NCBI RefSeq assembly: GCF_018449545.1 | Contig: NZ_JAAVUR010000009.1 | Location: 1 to 64,000 of the forward strand | Reading direction: 5' to 3' | Origin: Granulicella sp. dw_53 | GTDB taxonomy: Bacteria; Acidobacteriota; Terriglobia; Terriglobales; Acidobacteriaceae | Length of the DNA stretch: 64,000 nucleotides | Shown: in pieces, positions 28,473-37,363 of the stretch | How positions within the stretch are numbered: position 1 is the first letter of the stretch | Layout of the letters: every line of letters begins with the position of its first letter | Made by a program: the position numbers and the translations under genes | Notes under the pieces: model-generated | Database searches by the model: none | What the model was told of the DNA's origin: nothing | What the model saw: only the letters and a program-made list of their open reading frames with translations

Positions 28473-28662
28473 GAGTTCTCCGGTGGTTCGTCGCTACATA
28501 GGGGCAAAAAGCGTAACGGTGATCTAGATGATTTTAAGGCGATAAGAGATGGGATAGAGTTTTGTACCGTTGGGTGCCTGTGGCTGACTTGTCTTTGATG
28601 TTTTTGGGGGAGTGGGGATTCATGGGGGTGGTGTGTTAGGTTTTTCTGCGGAGAGAAAACTC

Positions 28663-30246
28663 ATGGGGCAGCGTTTGTATAAGGGTTTGTTGAAGACGAT
28701 GGTGGGTGGTTTGGTTGCGATGCTGCCCGTGGTGGCGTTGGCCGTGGGTCCGGCGCAGGTGAAGACGGATGGCGGAGTGATTGAAGGGGAGCTGACCGTA
28801 GACCAGAAGGTGGTGGCGTTCAAGGGGATTCCGTATGCGGCTCCGCCGGTGGGGGATCTGCGGTGGCGGGCTCCACAGGCTGCGGCGAAGTGGAGCGGCG
28901 TGCGGTCGGCGAAGGAGTTTGGGTATCACTGCGTGCAGACGGGTGGGTATCCGGATATGCAGTTTCACGATCCGGGGCCGAGCGAGGACTGTCTGACGTT
29001 GAATGTGTGGGCTCCGGTAGGTGCGAAGCGGGGAAGTCTGCCGGTGATGGTGTGGATCTATGGCGGAGGGTTTGTTACGGGTGGCACGTCGGAGAAGCGG
29101 CAGGATGGACAGTTCCTGGCGCACAGGGACGTCGTCGTGGTGTCGATGAACTATCGGCTGGGGATCTGGGGGTATATGACGCATCCGGAGCTGACGGCGG
29201 AGTCGGGCAAGAGTGCTTCCGGCAACTATGGGTTGATGGATATTGCAGCGGCGCTGGAGTGGGTGAAGCGGAACGTCGCGGCGTTTGGAGGCGATGCGGG
29301 CAATGTGACGGTGTTCGGAGAGTCGGCGGGTTCGTTTGCGGTGAGCGCGGTGATGGCCTCTCCGCTGTCGAAGGGACTGATGGCGAAGGCGATTGGAGAG
29401 AGTGGCGGTGCGCTGTATAGCTCGGGGCTGGGGTTTGAACCGCGGGAGGTGCGGGAGAAGCGGGATAGCGAGTTTGCCGAGAGAGCGTTTGGAACGACGA
29501 AGCTGGCGGAGCTGCGGCGGGTCTCGACGGAGGATATGGTGCGGGCGGTGACGGCGAAGGGAGCCGCACGGTTCGGGCCGGATGTGGATGGGTACTTCCT
29601 GCCGAAGGGTCTGCCGGCGATCTATGCGGCGGGGGAGCAGGCGCATATTCCGGTGCTGGCGGGGTGGAACGCAGATGAAGGGCGAGGCGCGGTGGTGACG
29701 GCGAAAGAGAAGCCCACGGTGGCGACCTTTGCAGCGCAGGCGGACAAGGAGTTTGGGGCGCGGGCGAAGGATTTTCTGGCGGTGTATCCGGGGAGCACGG
29801 ACGCGGATGCCGCGACCTCTACGGGCGACTATGGCGGGGACAAGTTTATTGCCTACTCGACGTGGCGCTGGATGGAGGCGCAGGTGCAAACGGGCAAGGC
29901 TCCGGTGTACCGGTACTTCTTTACGCTGGGGTCACCGGGGGATAAGAATCATGCGGCGGCGCTGGGGGCTTTTCACTCGGACGATATCGAGTATGTCTTC
30001 GGGACGCTGGACTCGCGGGCTGAGGCGGTATGGAGGCCAGAGGACCGGAAGCTGTCGGACCAGATCGGCCAGTACTGGACGAACTTCGCGAGGATGGGCG
30101 ATCCGAATGGGCCGGGACTGCCGAAGTGGCCGACGTATAGCGCTACGGGTGACTGGCAGGTGATGCATCTGGACGCTGCTCCGGAGGCCAAAGCCGATGC
30201 ATGGCGAGGACGGTATGTGTTTTTGGACTCGGTGTGGGGCAGATGA
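28663..30246 (+). CDS. Secreted type B carboxylesterase
   Basis: 527 residues with an N-terminal signal peptide (LYKGLLKTMVGGLVAMLPVV). The type B esterase marks are FKGIPYAAPPVGDLRWR near the N-terminus, SEDCLTLNVWAP, the nucleophile elbow FGESAGSFAV and the late HSDDIEYVFG with the catalytic His. Start chosen at ATG with GGAGAG upstream; a GTG/ATG further left has no support. It ends nine bases before the next gene, so the two probably share a transcript. It hydrolyses an unidentified carboxyl ester. Confidence 0.92.
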   Translation: MGQRLYKGLLKTMVGGLVAMLPVVALAVGPAQVKTDGGVIEGELTVDQKVVAFKGIPYAAPPVGDLRWRAPQAAAKWSGVRSAKEFGYHCVQTGGYPDMQFHDPGPSEDCLTLNVWAPVGAKRGSLPVMVWIYGGGFVTGGTSEKRQDGQFLAHRDVVVVSMNYRLGIWGYMTHPELTAESGKSASGNYGLMDIAAALEWVKRNVAAFGGDAGNVTVFGESAGSFAVSAVMASPLSKGLMAKAIGESGGALYSSGLGFEPREVREKRDSEFAERAFGTTKLAELRRVSTEDMVRAVTAKGAARFGPDVDGYFLPKGLPAIYAAGEQAHIPVLAGWNADEGRGAVVTAKEKPTVATFAAQADKEFGARAKDFLAVYPGSTDADAATSTGDYGGDKFIAYSTWRWMEAQVQTGKAPVYRYFFTLGSPGDKNHAAALGAFHSDDIEYVFGTLDSRAEAVWRPEDRKLSDQIGQYWTNFARMGDPNGPGLPKWPTYSATGDWQVMHLDAAPEAKADAWRGRYVFLDSVWGR

Positions 30247-30255
30247 GGCGTCGCG

Positions 30256-31623
30256 ATGGAGACGGTTGACGCGCGGTATCTGACGGACGCCTCGGGATAC
30301 ACAGGGTGGGCGGAGCGGGTGTTTGTGCCGCAGACCGAGGCCGAGGTGTTGGAGGTGCTGGCGGAGGCGGTGCGGACCTTGACGCCGCTGACGCTTGCGG
30401 GCGCGGGGACTGGCTTGACGGGGGCGCGAGTGCCGCAGGGTGGGTGGGTGCTGTCGCTGGAGCGGTTCCGCAAGATGGAGATTGAGCCTGGCTTTGCAAG
30501 GGTGGGACCGGCGGTAACGCTCATGGAGTTACGCGATACCGCAGCGCGGACGGAGCAGTTCTACGCGCCGGACCCGACGGAGATGACGGCTTCTATCGGA
30601 GGAACGATTGCGACGAATGCGAGCGGGTCGCGGAGCTTCCGGTTTGGAAGTACGCGGCGGCATCTGCGGGCGTTGCGGGTGGCGTTGATGGATGGGAGTG
30701 TGCGGGAGTTTCGCCGGGGAGAGCTGATCGACTTCGAGGTGCCGCAGATGCCGGTGCCTGCTACGACGAAGTATACGGCGGGGTATCGGCTGGAGCCGGG
30801 GATGGAGTGGGTGGATCTGTTTTGCGGATCGGAGGGGACGCTGGGAGTGATCCTGGAGGCCGAGGTGGGGCTGTTGCCGACGCCGAAGGATCTGTTCTCC
30901 GGGGTGATCTTCTTTGCTTCGGATGAGGATGCGTTGAAGGCAGTCGAGCGATGGCGGTCGGTGGCTGAGCTGCGGATGATCGAGTATGCCGACCAGAGGG
31001 CGCTGGAGATGCTGCGAGTGCGGTATCCCGAGATTCCGCTGGAGGCAGCGGCGGCGTTGCTGATCGAGGCGGAGGGAGATGATGTGGATGCGTGGGAGGC
31101 TCGGCTGGAGGAGGCGCGGGCGCTAATCGAGGCTTCGTGGTTCGCGGTGGGAGCCAAGGACCGGGAGAGGTTTCGCGGGTTTCGCCATTCCCTGCCGGAG
31201 TTGGTGATCGAGACGCTGCGGCGGCGTGGCTTTATGAACATGGGGACGGACTATGCTGTGCCGATCGCTCGAAATGGGGAGATGCTGGCCTATTACCGGG
31301 AGCGGCTAGAAGCGGAGCTACCGGGGCGGTATGTGATCTACGGGCATATCGGAGATGCGCATCTGCATGTCAACATGCTTCCTGCCTCGCAAGGGGATGC
31401 CGATGTCGCGACGGGGATGCTAAAGGAGTTTGCGACGCATGCAGTGAAGTTGGGTGGGACGGTGTCGGCGGAGCATGGGCTGGGGAAGCGGAAGGCTCCG
31501 CTGTTGGAGTTGCAGTACTCGCCGGAGGAGATAGGGGCGATGCGGCGGGTGAAGGAGCGGCTGGATCCGCTGGGGTTGCTGGGTCGGGGGACGTTGTTTG
31601 GTGGCGCGGTGGGAACGCTCTAG
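30256..31623 (+). CDS. FAD-binding oxidase, GlcD/D-lactate dehydrogenase-like
   Basis: 455 residues. The PCMH-type FAD domain is visible: LAGAGTGLTGARVPQGGWVLSL, GGTIATNASGSRSFRFGSTR and GSEGTLGVILEAEVGLLPTP. The C-terminal FAD-linked oxidase part has GHIGDAHLHVNMLPASQG and AEHGLGKRKAPLLELQY with the conserved histidines. It fits glycolate or D-2-hydroxyacid oxidases. It is a single-subunit form; partner genes for GlcE/GlcF are not adjacent. The stop codon is followed by convergent secreted gene 25 bases on. Confidence 0.9.
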   Translation: METVDARYLTDASGYTGWAERVFVPQTEAEVLEVLAEAVRTLTPLTLAGAGTGLTGARVPQGGWVLSLERFRKMEIEPGFARVGPAVTLMELRDTAARTEQFYAPDPTEMTASIGGTIATNASGSRSFRFGSTRRHLRALRVALMDGSVREFRRGELIDFEVPQMPVPATTKYTAGYRLEPGMEWVDLFCGSEGTLGVILEAEVGLLPTPKDLFSGVIFFASDEDALKAVERWRSVAELRMIEYADQRALEMLRVRYPEIPLEAAAALLIEAEGDDVDAWEARLEEARALIEASWFAVGAKDRERFRGFRHSLPELVIETLRRRGFMNMGTDYAVPIARNGEMLAYYRERLEAELPGRYVIYGHIGDAHLHVNMLPASQGDADVATGMLKEFATHAVKLGGTVSAEHGLGKRKAPLLELQYSPEEIGAMRRVKERLDPLGLLGRGTLFGGAVGTL

Positions 31624-31648
31624 CTGATCTGTGGGATCTTCAGCCTGG

Positions 31649-32338
31649 TTATGGATTGGACTGTTGTGGGGTGGACGGATTCGTCTGAGCGGATGGGGGA
31701 TTCTGCTGTGACTGCTTGGCCGCTGCGGCTTTCTCGGCGTCCGCAATGGCCTTTCTAAATCTGTCTACGGCGGGAACGTTGTGGGAGTGGAGGGCGTCGG
31801 GCGCGTCGTATCGCCAGCCGGGGGTACCGTCGAGGGGATTCGAGACGGTGCCTTCGTAGACGAGGAAGGAGTCTTCGGAGCCACCGATCTCTGCTTGAGG
31901 GCGTGAGGATATCGGCGGATAGGCGGGGCCGGTGGAGGTTTGGGGTGGAGTTCCACGTTGGGCTCCGAGGGAGATTCCGTCGTCGGTGGGGGTGATGCTT
32001 CCGGGGCGGCTGTTTTGGCGGGCGTCGGGTACGGTGACGTTCGTGAGTCTGCCACTTCCCTTGCGGATGACGATGATGAGGTCGGCTTGCGTGGTATCGA
32101 GGACGGGCAAGAAGCGGCCCCAGTTGGTTAAGGCGGCCTCGACGTCCTTCTGGGCTATCTGGTTGGCGCGTGGGTCTTCCAGGGAGACGCCGGCGGAGGG
32201 GTCGACGATGACGGCGACGGTGTGGGCGGTGAGGAAGTAGGAGCGGAGGGTGGGTTTGTCTTTGCTCTTACCGCCAGCCAGGGCGAACGAGACGAGGAGC
32301 AAGGTTGCAGCGAGAGCGGTGGAGAGATGTCGAAGCAT
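31649..32338 (-). CDS. Secreted protein of unknown function
   Basis: 229 residues with a signal peptide (MLRHLSTALAATLLLVSFALAGG). The folded part, about residues 30-110, includes TVAVIVDPSAGVSLEDPRANQ and DVEAALTNWGRFLPVLDTTQADLIIVIRKG, an alpha/beta region with a hydrophobic strand. The rest is Pro/Gln/Ser-rich low complexity, ending in repeated NPSTPQQSNP. No family recognised. The frame is open upstream, but the ATG with the signal peptide is the clear start. It is convergent with the oxidase gene. Confidence 0.75.
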   Translation of the reverse strand: MLRHLSTALAATLLLVSFALAGGKSKDKPTLRSYFLTAHTVAVIVDPSAGVSLEDPRANQIAQKDVEAALTNWGRFLPVLDTTQADLIIVIRKGSGRLTNVTVPDARQNSRPGSITPTDDGISLGAQRGTPPQTSTGPAYPPISSRPQAEIGGSEDSFLVYEGTVSNPLDGTPGWRYDAPDALHSHNVPAVDRFRKAIADAEKAAAAKQSQQNPPSAQTNPSTPQQSNP

Positions 32339-32397
32339 GACGGACTCCCTGGACTTCGGGTCTAACTGTACTCCGATGCCTGTGTTAGCCGCCAGCT

Positions 32398-33081
32398 TCA
32401 GACGCCCTTTTTCATGGGCTCCCAGATGAACTTGTGGATCTGGAGGGAGAGACGGGCGTCGATGCCGTCGGCCATCATCCACTCGACGAGGGTGCGGGGG
32501 TCGAGGGTGGCGTTGTCGGTGGTGCGGAGGGGGCTGGGGGATTTGTTGAAGGCCGGGGAGAGGAGGACGCCGCCGGCTTTGGCGTTGAGGTCGTGCTCGA
32601 GGATGAAGGCGCGGGCGAAGTCGTAGTCGGCGCGGTGGGAGAGGACGAACTTTACCTCGTCGTTCTTGGTGAGGGCGGCGAGGTTCTCCATACGGAAGGA
32701 GTTGGCGGCGGAGCCTGCTCCGGGGCATTTGACGTCGACGATCTTGTGGACGGCCGGAGGGACGTCAGCGAGAGGGCGCTCGCCGGAGGTCTCGATCATT
32801 AGGGTGTAGCCGGAGTCGAGCAGGCGGCGCATGAGGGGGAGGAGTTTTTTCGCCTGGAGCATGGGTTCGCCGCCAGTGAACTCGACGAGACGGCAGGGAG
32901 CGAGAGCTTCGATCTGGGAGACGATCTCGTCCTCGGTGAAGGGTTTACCCCCGGAGAAGGTGTACTCGGAGTCGCACCAGGCGCAGCGCAGGTTACAGCC
33001 GGCGAGGCGGACGAAGATGCAAGGAAGACCGGCGAAGGAGGATTCGCCCTGGACCGATTTGTAGAGTTCGATTAAGTGCAT
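32398..33081 (-). CDS. queE: 7-carboxy-7-deazaguanine synthase
   Basis: A radical-SAM enzyme that converts 6-carboxytetrahydropterin to CDG in the synthesis of queuosine precursors. The 227-residue protein begins MHLIELYKSVQGESSFAGLPCIFVRLAG in shortened form, then CNLRCAWCDSEYTF, the C-x3-C-x2-C cluster ligand motif, and a FTGGEPMLQ segment that binds SAM. Length fits the family. It is on the same strand as queD, but a toxin-antitoxin pair stands between. queC lies 24 kb away. Confidence 0.95.
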   Translation of the reverse strand: MHLIELYKSVQGESSFAGLPCIFVRLAGCNLRCAWCDSEYTFSGGKPFTEDEIVSQIEALAPCRLVEFTGGEPMLQAKKLLPLMRRLLDSGYTLMIETSGERPLADVPPAVHKIVDVKCPGAGSAANSFRMENLAALTKNDEVKFVLSHRADYDFARAFILEHDLNAKAGGVLLSPAFNKSPSPLRTTDNATLDPRTLVEWMMADGIDARLSLQIHKFIWEPMKKGV

Positions 33082-33086
33082 GGGAC

Positions 33087-33521
33087 CTAGAACTTTTGCG
33101 TTGCGATTAATTCAACGTTGGCCCGTCTGGCGGCCACGGTGAGTTTCTTGTCGAAGGTGGCCAGGGGAAGCTCCGTCGCGAGGGAGAGGTCGAGGTAACA
33201 AGCGTCGTACGCGGTCAGATCGTAGTCAGCCATCACGTTGAGAATGCGTTGGGATTGAAGAGGAATAAGTTCCGAAGCAGTCGCAATGCCTAATGCGTCG
33301 ATTCTGGAGAGTGCTGTCGTCAGTTGGGTGCGGGTCATTCGGTTTGTCTTCAAAGCGAGACCGAGTATGTTCGCCATTTCAACGTGCCAAAAGACAGGAA
33401 CCAGGAGAACGGCGTCCACTGAGAGCTTCAAGATGCGGAGGCTCTCTGGATTCTCTTCATCGGCGAAACACCAACTGAGAGCGACGGAGCTGTCGAGCAC
33501 GAAACCCTTCGAAAAGCTCAA
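33087..33521 (-). CDS. PIN-domain toxin, VapC-like
   Basis: A 144-residue PIN ribonuclease domain. The acidic residues that bind metal are visible: FVLDSSVALSW (Asp10), an E in HVEMANILGLAL, DYDLTAYDACYLDLSLA and LATFDKKLTVAARR with Asp. The gene starts inside the end of the antitoxin gene (ATGA overlap), the standard VapBC layout. It likely cleaves RNA and is silenced by the partner. It ends five bases before the queE start. Confidence 0.88.
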   Translation of the reverse strand: MSFSKGFVLDSSVALSWCFADEENPESLRILKLSVDAVLLVPVFWHVEMANILGLALKTNRMTRTQLTTALSRIDALGIATASELIPLQSQRILNVMADYDLTAYDACYLDLSLATELPLATFDKKLTVAARRANVELIATQKF

Positions 33522-33760
33522 TACTTATGCCCTTGATGAATGTACTCACGCCAGTCCATGTCGCCGCGTCCTGACGTGGCGGTATTTGTCTCCATGAATT
33601 GGATGAGATCGCCAATGGCCTGCTTGCGATGCGGGGCTTGTTCCATCTGATGGATGTGATCCTGCACAAGACGTTCGAGAAAAGCCGAGACAGTCAGGTC
33701 AGATTCTTCGGCCTGCTTGATCAGCGCTTCTCTATATTGATCGCTAATTTCTACCTGCAT
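33518..33760 (-). CDS. VapB-like antitoxin
   Basis: An 80-residue protein with an N-terminal ribbon-helix-helix-like segment (MQVEISDQYREALIKQAEE, then LTVSAFLERLVQDHI) and a C-terminal tail rich in Gln, Asp and Tyr (MDWREYIHQGHKY) suited to wrap a PIN toxin. It precedes the toxin and overlaps it by four bases. It should bind its own promoter and the toxin. The antitoxin class is judged by size and position, and the family is not certain. Confidence 0.8.
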   Translation of the reverse strand: MQVEISDQYREALIKQAEESDLTVSAFLERLVQDHIHQMEQAPHRKQAIGDLIQFMETNTATSGRGDMDWREYIHQGHKY

Positions 33761-33791
33761 CCCGCACCTCCACCGATATAGTATACGGCGG

Positions 33792-34172
33792 CTATTCGTA
33801 GTAGCGGGCGAAGCTGGTGTCGGTCTCGTAGAGGGTGCAATCTTTGACGCGGACGCGGCCGGCGGTCATCTCGTGGAGCTGGACGCTGGTCTGCTCGTAG
33901 AAGTACTTCGCGAGGTTTTCGGCTGACGGGTTGATCTCGGAGACGAAGGGCTCCAGGTCGTTGATCATCTTGTGGTCGAGGTATTCGACGGTGGGGCGCA
34001 TGACCTGTTTGAGGAGCTTGAAGTCGAGCAGCATGCCAGCTTCGTCTAGTTGTTCGCCGACAAGGGTGATGAAGACCTTGTAGTTATGGCCGTGGGGGTT
34101 CTCGCACTTGCCGCGGTAGTTGCGGAGGTAGTGGCCGGACGAGAAACCGGCTTCTACGGTGACTTCAAACAT
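33792..34172 (-). CDS. queD: 6-carboxytetrahydropterin synthase
   Basis: QueD converts dihydroneopterin triphosphate to 6-carboxy-5,6,7,8-tetrahydropterin, the first step of 7-deazaguanine synthesis. The 126-residue protein begins MFEVTVEAGFSSGHYLRNYRGK with the zinc histidine, and has NPHGHNYKVFITLVGE with the HGHNY motif. The C-terminal ends with KDCTLYETDTSFARYYE. It is upstream of the TA pair and queE on the same strand, which suggests a que locus interrupted by the pair. Confidence 0.95.
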   Translation of the reverse strand: MFEVTVEAGFSSGHYLRNYRGKCENPHGHNYKVFITLVGEQLDEAGMLLDFKLLKQVMRPTVEYLDHKMINDLEPFVSEINPSAENLAKYFYEQTSVQLHEMTAGRVRVKDCTLYETDTSFARYYE

Positions 34173-34284
34173 GATGCTTCGTTCCTTATCTGATTGCCTC
34201 GCTCATGGGATTTGATGGGAGCGGGCGACGGGCGGGTTCGCCCTATCGATTGTAACGTTTTGGGAGGGGAAAGGTTGAAGCGGG

Positions 34285-34530
34285 CTATTGTTTGCGTTTG
34301 GCGCGGCGAGCCTCCTCGGCGCGGCGCTCGGCCTGCTCGAAGAGGGAGGAGAGGATTCCGGCGAGCGCGACAACGAGAGAGAGGACGAAGAGGGCGAGGC
34401 CCATGGTGCGCCAGAGGGAGGCATCGCCGGGCGAGCCAGGCTGCTGGGCGATGTTGGTGTAGGCCACTCCGCAGGAGACCAAGGCGAAGAGCAGCAGAGA
34501 GGCGGCGAGAATGTAGAGGTTCCGTCCCAT
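34285..34530 (-). CDS. Small two-TM membrane protein
   Basis: 81 residues, two hydrophobic helices (YILAASLLLFALVSCGVAY and MGLALFVLSLVVALAGILSSL), followed by a highly charged tail (EQAERRAEEARRAKRKQ) that could be cytoplasmic. No family recognised. It lies between queD and the lactonase gene; it is on the same strand as both. Function unknown. Confidence 0.7.
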   Translation of the reverse strand: MGRNLYILAASLLLFALVSCGVAYTNIAQQPGSPGDASLWRTMGLALFVLSLVVALAGILSSLFEQAERRAEEARRAKRKQ

Positions 34531-34571
34531 GGGGTTAAAGCTATTCTACTGGCCCCATCCGATGGCGGGCA

Positions 34572-35720
34572 TCAGATGAAGACGACGCAGGAGGCGTTAT
34601 TGACGGGATATTGGGCCGAAGTGGGCTTGAGATCGCCTTTTTGGGGGCTGCGGGCGAAGACGGTGAGCTGATTGCTAAACTGCTCGGCGACGAGGAAGTA
34701 GTTCCCTTCCGGAGAGATGTTGAACGCACGGGCCTCTTTCCCACCGAGGGGCTGCCGCTGCACGAGGGTGAGGTGGCCCTTGGGATCGATGGCGTAGACG
34801 AGCAGCTCCTCGGGAGCCTGGCGGTTGCAGCCGTAGAGAAAACGACCTGACTTATCGATGACGACCTCGCCCGCACGGTTGTTGGCGACGTCTCCACCCG
34901 GGGGGAGCGTGGGGGTGCTTTCGATCAGGGTGAGGGTGCCGGTGGTGGCGTTCCAACTGAGCTGGGTGAGGGTGGAGTCGAGCTCGTTGATGCTGTAGGC
35001 CCACTTGCCGTTGGGATGGAAGGCCAGATGACGCGGTCCGGAGCCGGGGGCGGCGGTGAAGTAGGGAGGATCGTTGGGGGTGAGTTCGGCGGTGGCAGGG
35101 TTGAGCTTGTAGACCATGATGCGGTCGGCGCCGAGGTCGTTGATGAGGACAAAGCGGTTATCGGGGGAGATGGCGACGCCGTGTGCGTGGGGAGAGCTCT
35201 GACGCGAGGCGTTAGGGCCGTGGCCGGAGAGCTGAAACTGGGAGACAGGCTCGGAGAGACGGCCATCGGAGGCGATCTTGACGGAGAGGACCTTGCCGGT
35301 GCCGTAGCTGGCGGTGATCAGACAGCGGCGAGTATGGTCCAAGGCAGTGTGGACCATGTCGAACTCGGGCACAGTGACGGTATTGACGAGATGGAGGTCG
35401 CCCGAAGGGTCTACCTGAAAGGCGCTGAGTGCTCCCACCTTGGGAGCGGATTGGTGGCCGGCGAAGAGGAAGCGTTTGCCGTCGATCGCGCCTGCGGCCA
35501 GGAAACCAGCAGAGTTAGCGGGTGCGGCGAGGCGGAAGTTGGAGAGGGTGCCGGTGGCGGGCTTCCAGGAGCCGGTGTAGATGCCTGCACCCTCACCCTT
35601 TGCGGTGGAACCGACGTACACGAGGGTCTCTGAGGCGGGGGTTGCGGCGCGAAGCTGGGCTGCGGCAAGGGTGGAGGCAGAGGTGGCAATAAAGGTGCGG
35701 CGAGTCCAGCGAAAGGGCAT
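34572..35720 (-). CDS. Lactonase family protein, Tat-type signal
   Basis: 382 residues with a twin-arginine-like leader (WTRRTFIATSASTLAAAQLRA). The seven-bladed propeller of the 6-phosphogluconolactonase (YbhE/Pgl) family is visible in repeats such as GPNASRQSSPHAHGVAISPDNRFVLI in shortened form, GSGPRHLAFHPNGKWAYSIN and LPPGGDVANNRAGEVVIDKSGRFLY. The family members are cytoplasmic Pgl enzymes or secreted relatives; the leader suggests export. Its true substrate is open. It is divergent from the histidine kinase gene. Confidence 0.88.
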   Translation of the reverse strand: MPFRWTRRTFIATSASTLAAAQLRAATPASETLVYVGSTAKGEGAGIYTGSWKPATGTLSNFRLAAPANSAGFLAAGAIDGKRFLFAGHQSAPKVGALSAFQVDPSGDLHLVNTVTVPEFDMVHTALDHTRRCLITASYGTGKVLSVKIASDGRLSEPVSQFQLSGHGPNASRQSSPHAHGVAISPDNRFVLINDLGADRIMVYKLNPATAELTPNDPPYFTAAPGSGPRHLAFHPNGKWAYSINELDSTLTQLSWNATTGTLTLIESTPTLPPGGDVANNRAGEVVIDKSGRFLYGCNRQAPEELLVYAIDPKGHLTLVQRQPLGGKEARAFNISPEGNYFLVAEQFSNQLTVFARSPQKGDLKPTSAQYPVNNASCVVFI

Positions 35721-35869
35721 CTATTTCTCCGCCGTCCATGGTAGCGTATCGGACAGTGAAGTCGCTCGTAACCCCACAGAGTCAAGATAGATTCCGTGAA
35801 TCTCAGAATTGGAACGATTTTGAGTCCCCGGACCGCTTATAGGCGATCTATCTCGCATCACATCAAGTA

Positions 35870-37327
35870 ATGCCGACGACGGAAGACATGTCTAAAGAGA
35901 TTTCGGAACATCCTCACTTGCTGCTTGCCGCAATCGTGGACTCCTGCGACGACGCAATTATGAGCAAGACTCTCAACGGCATTTTAACGAGTTGGAACAA
36001 GGCTGCCACTCGCATATTCGGCTACGAGGCGCACGAGATGATCGGGCAGTCGATCCTGCGCCTGATCCCGGCAGAGCTCCGAGACGAGGAGACCGGGATT
36101 TTAAGCCGGATCAAGATGGGCGAGAAGATCGATCACTACGAGACGGTCCGCCTCACAAAGAATGGCGACAGGCTGAATGTCTCGTTGACGGTCTCACCGA
36201 TCCGGGACGATTCAGGGCGCATCATTGGAGCGTCCAAGATCGCTCGTGACATCTCCGAGCGCAGACGCAACGAGGAGGCGCGTTCCCGCCTCGCAGCGAT
36301 CGTCGAATCCTCCGAAGATGCCATTACCAGCATGACCCTGGATGGGATCATCACCAGTTGGAATCGCTCCGCTTGCCGGATGTTCGGCTATCTGGCGGAG
36401 GAGATGATCGGTCAGTCGATCCTGCGACTCATCCCTGAAGATCTTCACGCGGAGGAGATGGAGATTCTGCAGCGGCTAAGAGCAGGCGAACGCATCGATC
36501 ACTATGAGACGCGGAGGATGGGCAAGGATGGAGGGATGATCGAGGTGTCCCTGACGATATCCCCAATCCGAGACCGCGAGGGTACCGTGATTGGAAGCTC
36601 GAAGGTCGCCCACGACATCTCGGTTCGGAAGCAGATGGAGTTAGCACTCATCCAATCTGAAAAACTTGCCGCCACCGGCCGGATGGCCGCCACCATCGCG
36701 CATGAGATCAATAATCCCCTGGAATCGATCGTCAACCTAATCTTCCTTGCACGGATGGGGTGCGGAGAGGATAGCGAAGCGATGGACTATCTGCGAACCG
36801 CCGAGAAAGAGATCGAGAGAGTCTCGCATATCGCGCGCAGAACGCTTGGCTTCTACCGCGATACCGGAACTCCGGCGGAGATCTGTCTCCATGAGTTAGT
36901 CGACGACGTTCTTGCGGTCAACCAGTCGAAGATGACGAATCGAGGGATAACGGTCGAACGTCGTTTCGGTTACCGAATGCCCATCGTCGCCAGCAAAGGC
37001 GAGTTACTGCAGGTACTGTCGAACGTCATCGCGAACTCCATCGATGCCATGCCGAAGGGCGGTCCGCTCTGCATTCAGATCTTGGAGGGGCCCCTGGGGG
37101 TTCGGGTTGTGATTCGAGATCACGGGACAGGGATTAAACCGGAGAATGTTGCGCGGATCTTTGAGCCCTTCTTTACGACCAAGGGCAATCTTGGGACAGG
37201 GATTGGACTGTGGGTCGCGAAACAACTCGTGGGGAAGCGGGGAGGTCAGATTGAGGTGATCGGCGGCACAGACGCCGAAGACCCAGGCGCCACCGTGGTG
37301 ATCGATCTTCCTCTTACTTCGCTGTAG
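35870..37327 (+). CDS. Histidine kinase with two tandem PAS domains
   Basis: 485 residues, no transmembrane helix, so probably cytoplasmic. Two adjacent PAS domains (about residues 25-135 and 145-255) are very similar to each other: both have a TSWN..A.R.FGY..EMIGQSILRLIP block and a later IDHYET, then SLT.SPIRD. Then come the HisKA box ATIAHEINNPLESIVNLI and HATPase motifs ANSIDAMPKGG and FFTTKGNLGTGIGLWVAKQL. The first two ATGs are six codons apart and both are possible. No response regulator gene is adjacent; the next gene is a diguanylate cyclase on the other strand. Confidence 0.9.
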   Translation: MPTTEDMSKEISEHPHLLLAAIVDSCDDAIMSKTLNGILTSWNKAATRIFGYEAHEMIGQSILRLIPAELRDEETGILSRIKMGEKIDHYETVRLTKNGDRLNVSLTVSPIRDDSGRIIGASKIARDISERRRNEEARSRLAAIVESSEDAITSMTLDGIITSWNRSACRMFGYLAEEMIGQSILRLIPEDLHAEEMEILQRLRAGERIDHYETRRMGKDGGMIEVSLTISPIRDREGTVIGSSKVAHDISVRKQMELALIQSEKLAATGRMAATIAHEINNPLESIVNLIFLARMGCGEDSEAMDYLRTAEKEIERVSHIARRTLGFYRDTGTPAEICLHELVDDVLAVNQSKMTNRGITVERRFGYRMPIVASKGELLQVLSNVIANSIDAMPKGGPLCIQILEGPLGVRVVIRDHGTGIKPENVARIFEPFFTTKGNLGTGIGLWVAKQLVGKRGGQIEVIGGTDAEDPGATVVIDLPLTSL

Positions 37328-37363
37328 AGCAGCAAAACACTAAGCAATTTGATGAGACGGCGA

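Noticed and set aside
34173..34284. Search for a preQ1 riboswitch before queD
   Set aside because: The leader shows no convincing preQ1-I or preQ1-II pseudoknot pattern by eye; a covariance-model search would be needed.
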